DNA of 64,000 bases from an uncultured Bryobacteraceae bacterium (GCA_938003835.1 CALKXJ010000021.1:60984-124983); one strand, 5' to 3'; shown: positions 32,109 to 43,938, counted from the first letter of the stretch. Translations and numbers: made by a program. Notes: a model not told the origin generated them from the letters alone.

Positions 32109-35045
32109 GTGGCAATCCATAGCGACCCGACGACGGGCCGGCGAGGCTTTCGCTTGGCCCTGGCGGCCTTGTGTTGTGCTGCCGGCATGATGCCAGAGAG
32201 AATCTGGGCCGAGGAGATCCTGTTCAGCGACGATTTCGCTGCGGGTTTGTCGTCGGCGTGGACGGTGGTCGACGAGGGCACGCACTACCGGCCGTCCCAG
32301 TGGGCGGTCACCGGCGGAGTACTGGAGCAGAGTTCCAATATCCACGACAACACCAACGACCGGAACCGGCTGCCCAAACTGGGAACGTATCTGTTGACCG
32401 GCGATCCCAACTGGACCGACTATAGCGTCAGCCTGCGGATGCTCGCCACCGACAATGACGCTTTCGGCGTCATGTTCGGCTACCAGGATGCAAAAAATTA
32501 CTACCGTTTTTCGATGGACCAATCGCGGGCCTACCGCCGCGTGGTGAAATTCGTCAACGGCACGGTCGCGCGGCTTGCCGAGGATGCGGTGCCCTACGAG
32601 CAGAATCGCTGGTACACGGTCGAGATCCGCTTCACCGGCGGGGTCATCGAGGTCTGGCTCGACGGCCAGCGCCTGTTCCAGATCGCCGACACCAGCCATT
32701 CGGCTGGACGGATCGCGCTGTACTGTTGGGGCCAGGCGGTGGCGCAATTCGATGACGTCGTGGTGAAATCCCTATCAGCCCAAGCGCCCTCCTGCACGTA
32801 TGCCATCTCGCCGACACAGGCCGACTTTGCGGCCGGGGGAGGCTCCGGCAGCGTGAACGTCACCGCAGGTTCGACCTGCGCGTGGACGGCGAAGAGCGAC
32901 GCGAGCTGGATTTCGATCAGCGGCGGCTCGAGCGGCACCGGCAACGGCACCGTCGCCTACAACGTGCAGGCGAACACCGATTCGGCCTCGCGACAAGGCA
33001 CGCTGTCAGTCGCCGGGATGACCTTCACGGTCACCCAGGCGGGCGCCCTCGCGCCGCCGAGTTGCAGCCCCTCAATCAGCCCGACGGGCGCCAGCGTGGG
33101 TGCCGCCGGGGGCTCGGGCAGCGTCAGCGTCACCACGGGCGCGGGCTGCAACTGGAGCGCGGTGAGCAACGCGAGCTGGATCTCGATCACCTCAGGCACA
33201 AGCGGCTCGGGAAGCGGCATGGTAAGCTTCTCGGTTGCGTCCAACCCAAGCACCTCGCAGCGGCAGGGCGTGGTGACGATTGCCGGGCTCACCTTCACGG
33301 TGACGCAAGCCGGCTCCGGTTGCACCTACAGCGTGACGCCGACCGAGGCCATGTATGGACCCGGGACAGCGACGGGCAGCGTGAAGGTCTACACCAGTGA
33401 CTGGCGCTGCGGTTGGAATGCCCAGTCCCAGGTTTCCTGGATCAGTTTCCCCAATGGCTCCAGTTTTCCAGGTCCCGGGACGATTCAGTACGCGGTGCAG
33501 GCCAACACCGGGCCTCCGCGCATGGGAACAATGACCATTGCCGGGACAACCTTTACCGTCTGGCAGGCGGGCAAGGACGGCGCGGTGACCCTGTGGTACA
33601 TTCCGCCGGGACGCAAGATCCAGCCGATGCTCGACCAGGCGCAGCTCGGCGACACGATCCTGCTCGAGCCCGGCGCGGTGTACCGGGAGTTTCTCAAGCT
33701 GAGAAAGAAGGATGGCACGGGCGTGCTGACCATCACCACCGCCGATCCGAGCCTTCTACCCCCGCCGGGCGTGCGGATAACGCCCCCGTACTTTGCGAGT
33801 CTGCCCAAGATCGTTTCGCCGGACAACCGGCCGGCCATCACAACGGAGCCCGGCGCCCACCACTACCGCCTGGTTGGTCTGGAGGTTGCCGGGCCGCCAG
33901 GCCGATATCTCAGTGCTCGAATCGAGCTGGGCTCGTTCTCGCAGTCTTCGCTGGCCGAGGTGCCTTCCCACATCGAGCTGGATCGGATGTACATTCATGG
34001 CGACCCTTCGGCCGGGGGTCACCGCGGCGTGGTGCTCAACAGCGCCCATACGGTCGTTCGCAACTGCTATTTCGCGGACTTCAAGAGCCGCGACCAGGAG
34101 ACTCAAGCCATCAACGGGTCCACGGGTCCCGGACCGTTCCTGATCGAAAACAATTACCTGGAGGCTGCCGGCGAGAACATCATGTTCGGCGCCTCGCCGG
34201 CGAAGACTCCCGAGCTCACCCCCTCGGACATCACCGTTCGCCGCAACCACCTTTACAAGCCGTTGTCGTGGTGTCCGCGACACCCCAGCTACGCCGGTAC
34301 GACGTGGATCGTAAAGAACCTCTTCGAGCTGAAGAACGCCAGGCGCGTGCTGGTGGAAGAAAACATCATGGAGAACAATTGGCAGCAGGCGCAGAACGGC
34401 TTTGCAGTCCTGCTCACTGTGCGCACCTATTACGGTCAAATGCCCTGGGCAGCAGTGGAGGATGTCATCTTGCGCCGAAACATCATCCGCCACTCGGGAG
34501 GAGGGATCAACCTGCTCGGCCGGGACGATCTGGGCAACTATCAGGGAATCACGCGACGGATCCGGATCGAAGACAATCTCATTTACGACATCGACTCCTC
34601 GAAGTGGGGCGGCGAAGGCCGCCTCTTTCACATCCTGCAAGGGGTCGAGGATCTGGTGATCAACCACAACACGCTCCAGCAGAACAAGCACCTGGCGGTT
34701 TTCGGCGGCTTGCCGAGCCCGCGGCTGATCTTCACCAACAACATCGCTCCGACCAACGTTTATGGGCTTTTGGGCACGGGAACGACGACCGGCTTTCCCA
34801 CCTTCGCGGTCTACTGCCCGGACATCGTACTGGCAGGAAACGTCCTGGCGGGCGGGCCGGCCTCAAAGTATCCGCCGAACAACTATTTCCCGCCAGACCT
34901 CGCCAGTGTCGGCTTCGTCGATCTCAGCGCAGACGACTTCCGGCTGTCGCCGTCGAGCCCGTACCGGAAGGCGGGTACCGACGGCAAGGACGTCGGCGCA
35001 GACATCAATGCGGTTCTCGCCGCCACGGCAGGCGTCATCCAGTAG
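32109..35045 (+). CDS. large secreted protein: LamG-like domain, three BACON domains, right-handed beta-helix
   Basis: A 978-residue protein from GTG 32109 (GGAG 8 nt upstream) with a signal peptide. The order is: a concanavalin/DUF1080-like domain (about 38-222, 'FSDDFAAGLSSAWTVVD', 'YRFSMDQSRAYRRVVK'); three BACON-type Ig-like repeats (about 225-312, 318-402, 405-490), each with 'SPT...GxGSVxV...C.W...S..SWISI' and ending 'xTFTVTQAG'; then a parallel beta-helix (about 500-950) with many Asn-rich turns ('IRIEDNLIYDID', 'LVINHNTLQQN', 'RLIFTNNIAP') like pectate lyases. BACON domains are thought to bind carbohydrate or mucin. It may be a surface polysaccharide lyase or adhesin; the catalytic residues cannot be assigned by eye. 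Confidence 0.82.
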   Translation: MAIHSDPTTGRRGFRLALAALCCAAGMMPERIWAEEILFSDDFAAGLSSAWTVVDEGTHYRPSQWAVTGGVLEQSSNIHDNTNDRNRLPKLGTYLLTGDPNWTDYSVSLRMLATDNDAFGVMFGYQDAKNYYRFSMDQSRAYRRVVKFVNGTVARLAEDAVPYEQNRWYTVEIRFTGGVIEVWLDGQRLFQIADTSHSAGRIALYCWGQAVAQFDDVVVKSLSAQAPSCTYAISPTQADFAAGGGSGSVNVTAGSTCAWTAKSDASWISISGGSSGTGNGTVAYNVQANTDSASRQGTLSVAGMTFTVTQAGALAPPSCSPSISPTGASVGAAGGSGSVSVTTGAGCNWSAVSNASWISITSGTSGSGSGMVSFSVASNPSTSQRQGVVTIAGLTFTVTQAGSGCTYSVTPTEAMYGPGTATGSVKVYTSDWRCGWNAQSQVSWISFPNGSSFPGPGTIQYAVQANTGPPRMGTMTIAGTTFTVWQAGKDGAVTLWYIPPGRKIQPMLDQAQLGDTILLEPGAVYREFLKLRKKDGTGVLTITTADPSLLPPPGVRITPPYFASLPKIVSPDNRPAITTEPGAHHYRLVGLEVAGPPGRYLSARIELGSFSQSSLAEVPSHIELDRMYIHGDPSAGGHRGVVLNSAHTVVRNCYFADFKSRDQETQAINGSTGPGPFLIENNYLEAAGENIMFGASPAKTPELTPSDITVRRNHLYKPLSWCPRHPSYAGTTWIVKNLFELKNARRVLVEENIMENNWQQAQNGFAVLLTVRTYYGQMPWAAVEDVILRRNIIRHSGGGINLLGRDDLGNYQGITRRIRIEDNLIYDIDSSKWGGEGRLFHILQGVEDLVINHNTLQQNKHLAVFGGLPSPRLIFTNNIAPTNVYGLLGTGTTTGFPTFAVYCPDIVLAGNVLAGGPASKYPPNNYFPPDLASVGFVDLSADDFRLSPSSPYRKAGTDGKDVGADINAVLAATAGVIQ

Positions 35046-35054
35046 CGGATCGGC

Positions 35055-35060
35055 TATCCT
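35055..35060 (+). promoter_or_regulatory. possible -10 box (TATCCT) of the methyltransferase-dehydratase pair
   Basis: TATCCT, 34 nt before GTG 35095 and 9 nt after the stop of the beta-helix gene. No good -35; weak call. Confidence 0.3.
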
Positions 35061-35094
35061 GAGAGTTTCCGGTCTGCGGAAACAAGGTCGCTCC

Positions 35095-35927
35095 GTGTCA
35101 GGCAAGGCGGCTCCGAGCCAGGACAATCAGGAAGCTTTTTCTTTCGGCAAGAACTGGGCGGCCTTCATCGAAAGGCACTTTCGCGAGGAGCGGGTCCGGA
35201 TCGCACGGGAGCGATTGCTCGCCTTTCTGGAATTGCCCGACCTGGCCGGCAGAAGCTTCCTCGATATCGGCTGCGGCTCCGGCCTGTCGTCTCTGGCGGC
35301 CTGGGAGGCCGGCGCGGCTCAGGTGGTGAGCTTCGACGTCGATCCGGATTCGGTCCGCACCACCGAACGCGTCCGCCAGATGAGAGGCGCGCCGGAGAAC
35401 TGGCGCGTGCTCGAAGGCTCAGTGCTCGATCGCGGATTCCTTTCTACGCTCGAGCCGGCGGACGTCGTTTACTCCTGGGGTGTGCTGCACCACACCGGGC
35501 GAATGTGGGAGGCGGTGCGAAATGCCGCGGGATGCCTCAAGCCGGGTGGGCTGTTCTTCATCGCGCTTTACCTGACCACGCCCCGCTCGCCCTACTGGCT
35601 TGAGCTCAAGAAGCGCTACAATCGCGCGCCGGCCTGGCGGAAGCGCTGCATGGAGTGGCACTACATTGTGCGCCATACCGTGATTCCGAGCCTCATCCGT
35701 GGCCGGAACCCGCTCCGTCTCATCCGGAATTATCAAAACAACCGCGGCATGGACTTCCTCACCGATGTGCGGGACTGGCTGGGGGGCTATCCTTACGAAG
35801 ACGCCACCATCGCCCAGGTCCTGCGGTTTTGCCGTCGCGAGTTGGGGCTGAACCTGATCAACATCAACCCCTCGGGCACCATGGTGGAGTATCTGTTCGA
35901 AAGGCCCGTCTTAGCAGAGAAGCATCT

Positions 35928-35931
<4 letters not shown>
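35095..35931 (+). CDS. class I SAM-dependent methyltransferase
   Basis: A 278-residue enzyme. Motif I '[20 protein letters not shown]', motif II '[11 protein letters not shown]', motif III 'VLEGSVLD' and motif post-I '[30 protein letters not shown]' define the Rossmann-like fold of class I enzymes; the 'WGVLHHTG' form is seen in small-molecule and sugar methyltransferases. The C-terminal 90 residues ('[21 protein letters not shown]', '[20 protein letters not shown]') match a group found next to sugar or surface-polysaccharide genes. Start GTG 35095 has AAGG 8 nt upstream. ATGA overlap couples it to the following dehydratase. The substrate is unknown. Confidence 0.8.
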
Positions 35932-37913
<1,982 letters not shown>

Positions 37914-38636
37914 AGGCCGGTCGCGGAGCCGCGGCACGCCGCTGCTCGACGAGCGGCCGGTTCATGGCCTCGACGAACGGCTTCATCAAGCGGAAGCGCC
38001 GGACGATTTCGGGCAGCAATTCGGGCGTCGTGGCCAGTTCCGGTTCGAGCGTCACGTAGAAGTACCACTGCTTGTACCGGAGCAGGTCCTCGGCCGGATG
38101 GCCCGCCGGGTACCCCTGGGGCGCCCGGGCGAGTTGTTCACCCTGAAGTTCGCCCATCAGCACCCGCAAGTTGGGCTCGTGGATGATGCGACGGATTTCG
38201 GCATGATGCTCGGCCAGGAAGGCGCGGACGAGGCGCAATTCGTCCGGGCCGGGCATGTAGATGCCCGCGGCAATTTCGACCTCCTTGGGCGAGATCCCGA
38301 AGTAGTAGCCGGCCGCCGTGTGTTTGGGAAAACCGCGGCGGGGAAAATTGGCGGCAATATGCGTCTTGTAGGGCGTCTTGTCGGAGCTGAAGCGGGTGTC
38401 GCGATAGATCCGGTAGATGGCCTCGCGCGGTTCAGTGACGTGCTCCGGGGCGAAGGTGAGGAGCTCCTGGTTGACCGCCTCGACCAGCTCGATCATCGGC
38501 GCCCGCACCTTCTCCTCGAAGATCTGCTTTCGCGCCTGGAACCACTCGCGCCGGTTGTTGCGCTCCAGGCTCCGGAAGAATCGAAGCGCTTCGGGCGGGA
38601 ATCCGGCAAAGCGGGCTGCCACGGAACATGCTCTCC

Positions 38637-38642
38637 TATAAT
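38637..38642 (+). promoter_or_regulatory. -10 box (TATAAT) of murB
   Basis: Perfect TATAAT, 9 nt before ATG 38652. It rules out the earlier ATG at 38628 as the start and implies a leaderless or near-leaderless murB mRNA. No good -35. Confidence 0.6.
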
Positions 38643-38651
38643 CGACACAAG

Positions 38652-39635
38652 ATGCAGGGCCTCGACAGGACGCTGGCGCGTCTGGCCTCGATCCCTAACC
38701 TAGCAGTCTGGCGCGAGGCGCCGCTGAGCCGCTACACCCGCTTCGGGATCGGAGGGCCGGCGGCGGCCCTGGTGGAGGCGTCCACGGAGGAGGCCTTCCT
38801 GGGCGCGCTCGTCGAGGCGCGCTCGAGCGGGTTCGAGTGGGCCGTCATCGGCGCCGGCACCAACCTGATTGCGGCTGACGCGGGCTTCCGCGGAATCGTG
38901 CTGCGCTATCTCGGAAATCGCATCAGACGTCACGGCAGGTGCGTCTCGGCCCAGGCGGGCGCCGAGCTCGAGGCCCTGGTCGGTTTCGCCATCGACGCCG
39001 GACTCCGGGGATTGGAGACCATGGCGGGCATTCCCGGCTCGGTCGGCGCAGCCGTGTACGGCAACGCGGGCGCTTACGGGCGCTCCGTCTCCGACTCGCT
39101 CGTCGAGGTACGGTTCTTCGACGGCTCCAGTGTGCGCGCGCTCGACAATGCCGGCTGCCAATTCGAATACCGCGGAAGCATCTTCAAGAAGCAGAAGGGC
39201 TGGGTGATCCTGGAGGCCCAGTTCGCACTCGAGCCCGCCGAGCCGGCCGAGTTGCGCCGGACGGCCTCCGAAATACTGGCGGTCCGCTCCCGCAAGTATC
39301 CGCCGGAGATGCGCTGTGCCGGCAGCATCTTCAAGAACCTTTTCTTCGAGCGATTGCCCCCTGCGGTCGCCGCCCAGGTTCCGGCCGAGATCGTGCGCGA
39401 GGGGAAGGTGCCGGCGGCATGGTTTCTCGAGCAGGTGGGCGCCAAGGGGCTCAGCCGAGGCGACATCCGCGTGGCCGACTATCACGCCAATCTCGTCTAC
39501 AACGCAGGTGCCGGCACAGCGGCTGACCTGTGCGCTCTCATCGAGGAACTCAAGCGCCGGGTCAGGGCGCGCTTCGGCATCGAGCTCGAGGAGGAGGTGC
39601 AGTATCTCGGCATCCAGCCGCCCGCGCTAGGATAG
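38652..39635 (+). CDS. murB: UDP-N-acetylenolpyruvoylglucosamine reductase
   Basis: A 327-residue FAD enzyme that reduces UDP-GlcNAc-enolpyruvate to UDP-MurNAc in peptidoglycan synthesis. FAD-binding motifs are 'AVIGAGTNLI', 'GLETMAGIPGSVGAAVYGNAGAYG' and 'FEYRGSIFKK'; the catalytic Ser is in 'MRCAGSIFKNL' (Ser225), and the C-terminal Glu lies in 'LEEEVQYLG'. Length fits the family. Other mur genes are absent from the window. It is followed by a secreted RraA-like gene whose own -10 box overlaps the murB stop. Confidence 0.95.
   Translation: MQGLDRTLARLASIPNLAVWREAPLSRYTRFGIGGPAAALVEASTEEAFLGALVEARSSGFEWAVIGAGTNLIAADAGFRGIVLRYLGNRIRRHGRCVSAQAGAELEALVGFAIDAGLRGLETMAGIPGSVGAAVYGNAGAYGRSVSDSLVEVRFFDGSSVRALDNAGCQFEYRGSIFKKQKGWVILEAQFALEPAEPAELRRTASEILAVRSRKYPPEMRCAGSIFKNLFFERLPPAVAAQVPAEIVREGKVPAAWFLEQVGAKGLSRGDIRVADYHANLVYNAGAGTAADLCALIEELKRRVRARFGIELEEEVQYLGIQPPALG
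39628..39633 (+). promoter_or_regulatory. -10 box (TAGGAT) of the RraA-like gene
   Basis: TAGGAT overlapping the end of murB, 7 nt before ATG 39641; suggests independent leaderless transcription. Confidence 0.4.
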
Positions 39636-39640
39636 CCCCC

Positions 39641-40531
39641 ATGAGGTGCCTCCCCGCCCTGGCGCTCGCCTTCCTCTTGTTCGGCCTGGAAACTCCGGCG
39701 CAGATTCTCCGGCTCAGCCGCGAGGAGTTGATCCGCTTTACGCCGCTCAATCCCTACGAGCGTTTCCCGGACGGACGCCCGCGCGTGCCGGACGAATGGC
39801 TGGAGCGCGTCAAGGAGCTGTCGGTGGAAGACGCCTGGGGCGTGCTGCGCAGCCAGGGATACCACAACCAGTATGCCGGCGACTTCCAGATCCTGCACCC
39901 GGGCCGCAAGCTAGTCGGTCGTGCCGTGACTGCACAGTACTTACCGCTTCGGCCTGACGTAGCCGAAGTTCTCGCCGCCGACGCCAAGGCCCGGGGCCTG
40001 CCGCTCGGCAATTCGCAGCGGGTCGCCGACGTGCTCCAGCTCAACGACGTGCCGGTGGTGGATCTGATGGGCGGCGAAGAGGGGCACAACTTCGGCGGCG
40101 AGAACATCCATGCCGCCGTCTACGGAGTGACGCGAACGGGCGCGGTCGTCGACGGCACGATCCGGGATCTCGAAGGCATCTTCGAGCTGCCCACCCAGAT
40201 CTACTTCCGCAAACCCCACCCGGCGGCCGTAGCCGGCGTTTCCGTGGCGGGCATCAATGTTCCGATCCGCATCGGCGGCGCCATCGTCATGCCAGGCGAC
40301 GTCGTGCTCGGCGACCGTACCGGCGTCGTTTTCATCCCGCCGCATCTGGTCGAGCCGGTAGTCGTTCAGGCTGAGAAGACCCGCATCAAGGACGAATGGA
40401 CGGTGAAGAAATTTCTCACCGGGAAATATAAAGCCAGTGAACTATACGGAGGGCCGCTCGCGCCGGAGCTCCAGCGGGAATTCGACGAATACCTGAAGAG
40501 ACGGCTAGAGGAGAAGCGCCGGGGGCGCTGA
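39641..40531 (+). CDS. secreted RraA-like (HMG/CHA aldolase-like) protein
   Basis: A 296-residue protein with a Sec signal peptide ('ALALAFLLFGLETPAQ'). The RraA fold follows at about 60-250: 'VEDAWGVLRSQGYHNQYAGDFQILHPGRKLVGRAVTAQ', 'NFGGENIHAAVYGVTRTGAVVDGTIRDLEGI' (the GxxGxVxDGxxRD signature with Arg/Asp of the metal-binding active site) and 'GGAIVMPGDVVLGDRTGVVFIPPHL'. Family members are RNase E inhibitors or class II pyruvate aldolases/decarboxylases, normally cytoplasmic. A signal peptide points to a non-cytoplasmic aldolase-type role here, perhaps on sugar acids, which is inference. The C-terminal 45 residues are charged and helical. Confidence 0.8.
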   Translation: MRCLPALALAFLLFGLETPAQILRLSREELIRFTPLNPYERFPDGRPRVPDEWLERVKELSVEDAWGVLRSQGYHNQYAGDFQILHPGRKLVGRAVTAQYLPLRPDVAEVLAADAKARGLPLGNSQRVADVLQLNDVPVVDLMGGEEGHNFGGENIHAAVYGVTRTGAVVDGTIRDLEGIFELPTQIYFRKPHPAAVAGVSVAGINVPIRIGGAIVMPGDVVLGDRTGVVFIPPHLVEPVVVQAEKTRIKDEWTVKKFLTGKYKASELYGGPLAPELQREFDEYLKRRLEEKRRGR

Positions 40532-40698
40532 GGGCGTCCTTCGGATTCGACGGCCGCGCGCGGACCTCCGCAAACTTGACACGCCGCGCCAGATTTGGAA
40601 TGATGCTCCCAAGAAACACGGAGTGCGCCATCGAAAACGCACTCTCGCGGCAGCTCAGTTCCCGCTAACGGGCTAGTCCGCGTCAAGGAGCATCAGGC
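40532..40698. other. regulatory intergenic region before the second TonB receptor
   Basis: 167 bp without a gene. It holds the promoter at 40576-40604, a 7-bp inverted repeat GAGTGCG/CGCACTC (40621-40627 and 40638-40644) in the predicted 5' leader, and the AAGGAG ribosome binding site of the receptor. Confidence 0.5.
40576..40604 (+). promoter_or_regulatory. sigma-70-type promoter of the 40699 receptor gene
   Basis: TTGACA (40576-40581), 17-bp spacer, AATGAT (40599-40604). The predicted transcript starts near 40611, leaving a leader of about 88 nt with the GAGTGCG/CGCACTC hairpin. Confidence 0.65.
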
Positions 40699-43600
40699 AT
40701 GAAAGAGGTACGTGTGCGCAAGCATTGGGTGGCAGCACTGGCCGCCTGTTTCGTGGCCGTCCAGGCGCCGGCGCAAACCCTGAATACCGGCGTTTTTCTC
40801 GGCACCGTGCTCGACCCCAGCGGCGCCGCCGTGCCGGAGGCGACCGTGCGCGTCGTTCGCGAAGGCACCAGCTTTGAGCGCGCCGCCACCACCGGCCCGG
40901 ACGGCGCCTTCCGCCTGCTCGAGATCCCGGTGGGCCGCTACCGGATCGTGGTGGAGAAGCCCGGCTTTCAGCGCGCTGAGCGAAGCGGGCTGGAGCTGAG
41001 TGCGGGGCAGACGCTGCGCGTCGATCTGAGCCTAGCGGTCGGTGCGGTCACCGAGACCGTTCAGGTCGAGGCGCGCGTCGCCCAGGTGGACACGGCCACG
41101 GCCAACGTAGGTTCGACCATCTTTGGCTCGCACGTGCAGGAGCTTGCGCTCAATACGCGGAGCTTTACGCAGTTGGTGCGACTCCAGCCGGGCGTGAACT
41201 CCATGCAGGCACAGCAGCCGGGCTTCGGCTCTAACACCAGCGTGCCGTTCAGCTTCAACGGCGGCGGCACCAGCGCCAACAACTGGCTGCTCGACGGCGG
41301 GCGCAACATCGACACCTTCAACGGCAACAACCTCACGATGGTCAATCTGGACGCCATCGCCGAGGTGCGCATCGAGCGCAACGCCTACTCGGCGGAGTTC
41401 GGGCGCAACGCCGGTGCGCAGATCAACGTGATCACGCGGTCCGGAACCAACGAGGTCCACGGCACGCTGTTCGAGTTCTTCCGCAACGATAAGCTGGACG
41501 CCAAGAACTTCTTCGCCGTTGCGAAGCCCAAGAACCGATATAACAATTTCGGCGGCACGGTTGGCGGTCCGATCCGGCGCGACAAGATGTTCTTTTTCGT
41601 GTCGAACGAGTACCGCCGCATCATTCAGAGCACCGGCACGCGCACGGCGATCGTGCCCACGCCGGAGCAGGTGGCGGGCGAGTTCACCGGCGGGCGCGTG
41701 ATCTCGCACCCGGACACGCGCGAACCCTTTCCGGGCAACCGGATTCCGGCCTCGCTGCTCGATCCGAACGCGCAGATTCTGCTCAAGAATTACTATGCGC
41801 AGCCGACGCCCGGCTTCCGGCAGGGGGCGCTGAACTTCAGCTCCTCGGCGCCGGACGGGACCAAGTACCGCTCCGCACTCGGGCGGCTGGACTACAACGT
41901 TTCTCCCACCCTTACCGTCTTCGGTCGCTACAACATTGACAGCACGCGTCTGGATAGCCCGTTCGGGCTGTTCGCCGCCAACGCCATGCCGGGCGTGGCC
42001 GCCTCCGAGCAAGCGCACATCATGTACACGGCCAATGGGTCGGTGAACTGGACCGTGCGGCCGACGCTGCTCAATCAGTTCACCATGGCGTGGTATCACG
42101 GCTCGATGGCCATCTCGACGGTCCCCTTCGCCTCGCGCACGCGCGTGGCGGGCTTCAACGTACCGCGGGTCTTCGACACGGTCACCGCCTCGGCGGGTCT
42201 GATCCCGGCCATCAGCATGGCGCAGGGCTATGCCGGAATCCAGATTCTCTGGCCCCAGAACATCTCCCATTACACCTACGAGCTGATCGACAACGTCACT
42301 TACATTCGCGGCCGGCACATCATCAAGTTCGGCGGCTCGATCGACAAGGAGAACAAGACGCAGAACCAGAGCAACCCGAACAACAACGGTACCTTCACCT
42401 TCAACGGCTCAGCCACCGGCGACGCGCTGGCGGATCTGCTGGTGGGGCGGGCCTTCCAGTACACCGAGGACTCGCATCACGTCATGGGCAGCTCGCGGTG
42501 GACCAATGTCGGCCTCTACATTCAGGACCAGTTCCGGGCGCACCCGCGCCTGTCGCTGACCTTCGGACTGCGCTGGGAGTTCTTCCCGCCCGAGCAGGAC
42601 CGCAACGGGACCTACTCCTTCTTCCACCCGCCCCGCTTCGATCCGCGACGCGCCGCCGTGGTGCAGCCCAACGGCCAGATCGTCGCCGGCACGCAAAACT
42701 TCGGCAACGGCGTGATCGTGGCGGGCAAGGGCGCACTGTTCGGCTATTCGGCCTTCAACACCACCTACGATAGTTTCGCGCCGCGCGGCGGCTTCTCCTA
42801 CGCGCTCACCCGGGACAACCTCACCGTGCTGCGGGGCGGCTTCGGCATCTTCCATGACCGCTGGTCGCAGTGGGTCTCGACTATGCGCAAGAACTGGCCC
42901 TTCAACCAGAGCGTGTCGATCTTCAACACCTACTTCAGCAACCCGGCGCTGGGAACGCGGCGCATCTTTCCGGTGAGCCTATCGAGCTTCAACTCGCCGT
43001 GGGAGATCCCCTACATGATGAAATGGTCGCTCGGCATTCAGCGGCAGCTTCCGGCGGAGCTGCTGATCGACGTGAGCTATGTCGGCTCGCGCGGCGTACA
43101 CCTGGGCTTCGCCAAAGACATCAATCAGCCGCAACCGAGCGTGGATGTTGCCGCGGGCCGGATCAGCCCCAACGCAGTGCGCCCGTATCCCGGATTTGCC
43201 GCGATTAGCACGTACGAGACCACGGGGAACTCGGTGTACCATTCGCTTCAAACCTCGCTGGTCCGCCGCATGGCGGGCGGGCTCACCTTCCAGGGCGCCT
43301 ACACCTGGAGCCGCACCATCGACAACGCCGTCACCCCTCTGAACATCTATGCGCCTTCGCGCGCCGAGCGGGCTGCGGCCACCTTTGACCGGACACATGT
43401 GCTGACGGCGAGCTGGGTCTGGGAGATTCCCTTCACGCGCGAGCTTCAGGGCTGGCGCCGCACCGCGTTCCACGGCTGGCAGGTCTCCGGCATCGCCAGC
43501 TTCCACTCGGGCACCCCCCTGACGATGGTGATTTCGGGCGACCGTGCGGGCGTCGGCACCAGCGGTCAGAGGCCCGATGTCGTGGGCGCCGCCACCCGGC

Positions 43601-43902
43601 GGAAGACGCTGGCGCGCTGGTTCGACACCACCGCCTTCGCCGTGCCGGCGCTCGGAACGTTCGGCAATGCCGGCCGCTCGCTGGTGCGTGGCCCGGGAAT
43701 CAACAACTGGGACGTCTCCTTCGCCAAGCGCACCCCGCTTGCCGAGAACGTGATGCTACAGTTCCGCGCGGAGTTCTTCAACCTGTTCAATCACTCCCAG
43801 TTTGCAGGGGTGGGCACCACCGTGGGCGCCGGGACCTTCGGGCAGGTGGTGAGCGCACGCGACCCGCGCATCACCCAGCTCGGCCTGCGCCTGATCTTCT
43901 GA
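40699..43902 (+). CDS. TonB-dependent receptor-like outer-membrane protein with carboxypeptidase-regulatory domain
   Basis: A 1067-residue receptor. The signal peptide ends near 'VAVQAPAQ'. The carboxypeptidase-regulatory-like domain ('GTVLDPSGAAVPEATVRVV', 'DGAFRLLEIPVGRYRIVVEKPGFQ') is followed by the plug ('LALNTRSFTQLVRLQPGVNSM', 'WLLDGGRNIDTFNGNN', 'GRNAGAQINVITRSGTNEVHGTLFEFFRND') and a barrel ending in Phe ('RITQLGLRLIF'). It is a paralogue of the receptor at 26708-30151 but of a different subgroup with little similarity beyond the common motifs. AAGGAG 8 nt upstream of the ATG and a good promoter support the start. Its ligand is unknown; uptake of large oligosaccharides is the usual guess for the class. 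Confidence 0.9.
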   Translation: MKEVRVRKHWVAALAACFVAVQAPAQTLNTGVFLGTVLDPSGAAVPEATVRVVREGTSFERAATTGPDGAFRLLEIPVGRYRIVVEKPGFQRAERSGLELSAGQTLRVDLSLAVGAVTETVQVEARVAQVDTATANVGSTIFGSHVQELALNTRSFTQLVRLQPGVNSMQAQQPGFGSNTSVPFSFNGGGTSANNWLLDGGRNIDTFNGNNLTMVNLDAIAEVRIERNAYSAEFGRNAGAQINVITRSGTNEVHGTLFEFFRNDKLDAKNFFAVAKPKNRYNNFGGTVGGPIRRDKMFFFVSNEYRRIIQSTGTRTAIVPTPEQVAGEFTGGRVISHPDTREPFPGNRIPASLLDPNAQILLKNYYAQPTPGFRQGALNFSSSAPDGTKYRSALGRLDYNVSPTLTVFGRYNIDSTRLDSPFGLFAANAMPGVAASEQAHIMYTANGSVNWTVRPTLLNQFTMAWYHGSMAISTVPFASRTRVAGFNVPRVFDTVTASAGLIPAISMAQGYAGIQILWPQNISHYTYELIDNVTYIRGRHIIKFGGSIDKENKTQNQSNPNNNGTFTFNGSATGDALADLLVGRAFQYTEDSHHVMGSSRWTNVGLYIQDQFRAHPRLSLTFGLRWEFFPPEQDRNGTYSFFHPPRFDPRRAAVVQPNGQIVAGTQNFGNGVIVAGKGALFGYSAFNTTYDSFAPRGGFSYALTRDNLTVLRGGFGIFHDRWSQWVSTMRKNWPFNQSVSIFNTYFSNPALGTRRIFPVSLSSFNSPWEIPYMMKWSLGIQRQLPAELLIDVSYVGSRGVHLGFAKDINQPQPSVDVAAGRISPNAVRPYPGFAAISTYETTGNSVYHSLQTSLVRRMAGGLTFQGAYTWSRTIDNAVTPLNIYAPSRAERAAATFDRTHVLTASWVWEIPFTRELQGWRRTAFHGWQVSGIASFHSGTPLTMVISGDRAGVGTSGQRPDVVGAATRRKTLARWFDTTAFAVPALGTFGNAGRSLVRGPGINNWDVSFAKRTPLAENVMLQFRAEFFNLFNHSQFAGVGTTVGAGTFGQVVSARDPRITQLGLRLIF

Positions 43903-43926
43903 ACAGCCACTAGAGGCGCCGGTCGC

Positions 43927-43932
43927 TAGAAT
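43927..43932 (+). promoter_or_regulatory. -10 box (TAGAAT) of the kinase-enolase pair
   Basis: TAGAAT, then 6 nt, then TTG 43939. A leaderless start on TTG would be unusual, but no better start is seen. Confidence 0.4.
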
Positions 43933-43938
43933 GGGCAG

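Noticed and set aside
33413..35062. 549-residue plus-strand frame overlapping the beta-helix gene
   Set aside because: An arginine- and proline-rich frame shadow of the beta-helix region; the real frame carries the repeat pattern.
40621..40644. GAGTGCG/CGCACTC inverted repeat as a riboswitch
   Set aside because: A single 7-bp stem in the leader of a TonB receptor gene without any conserved riboswitch core; kept only as a possible leader hairpin.
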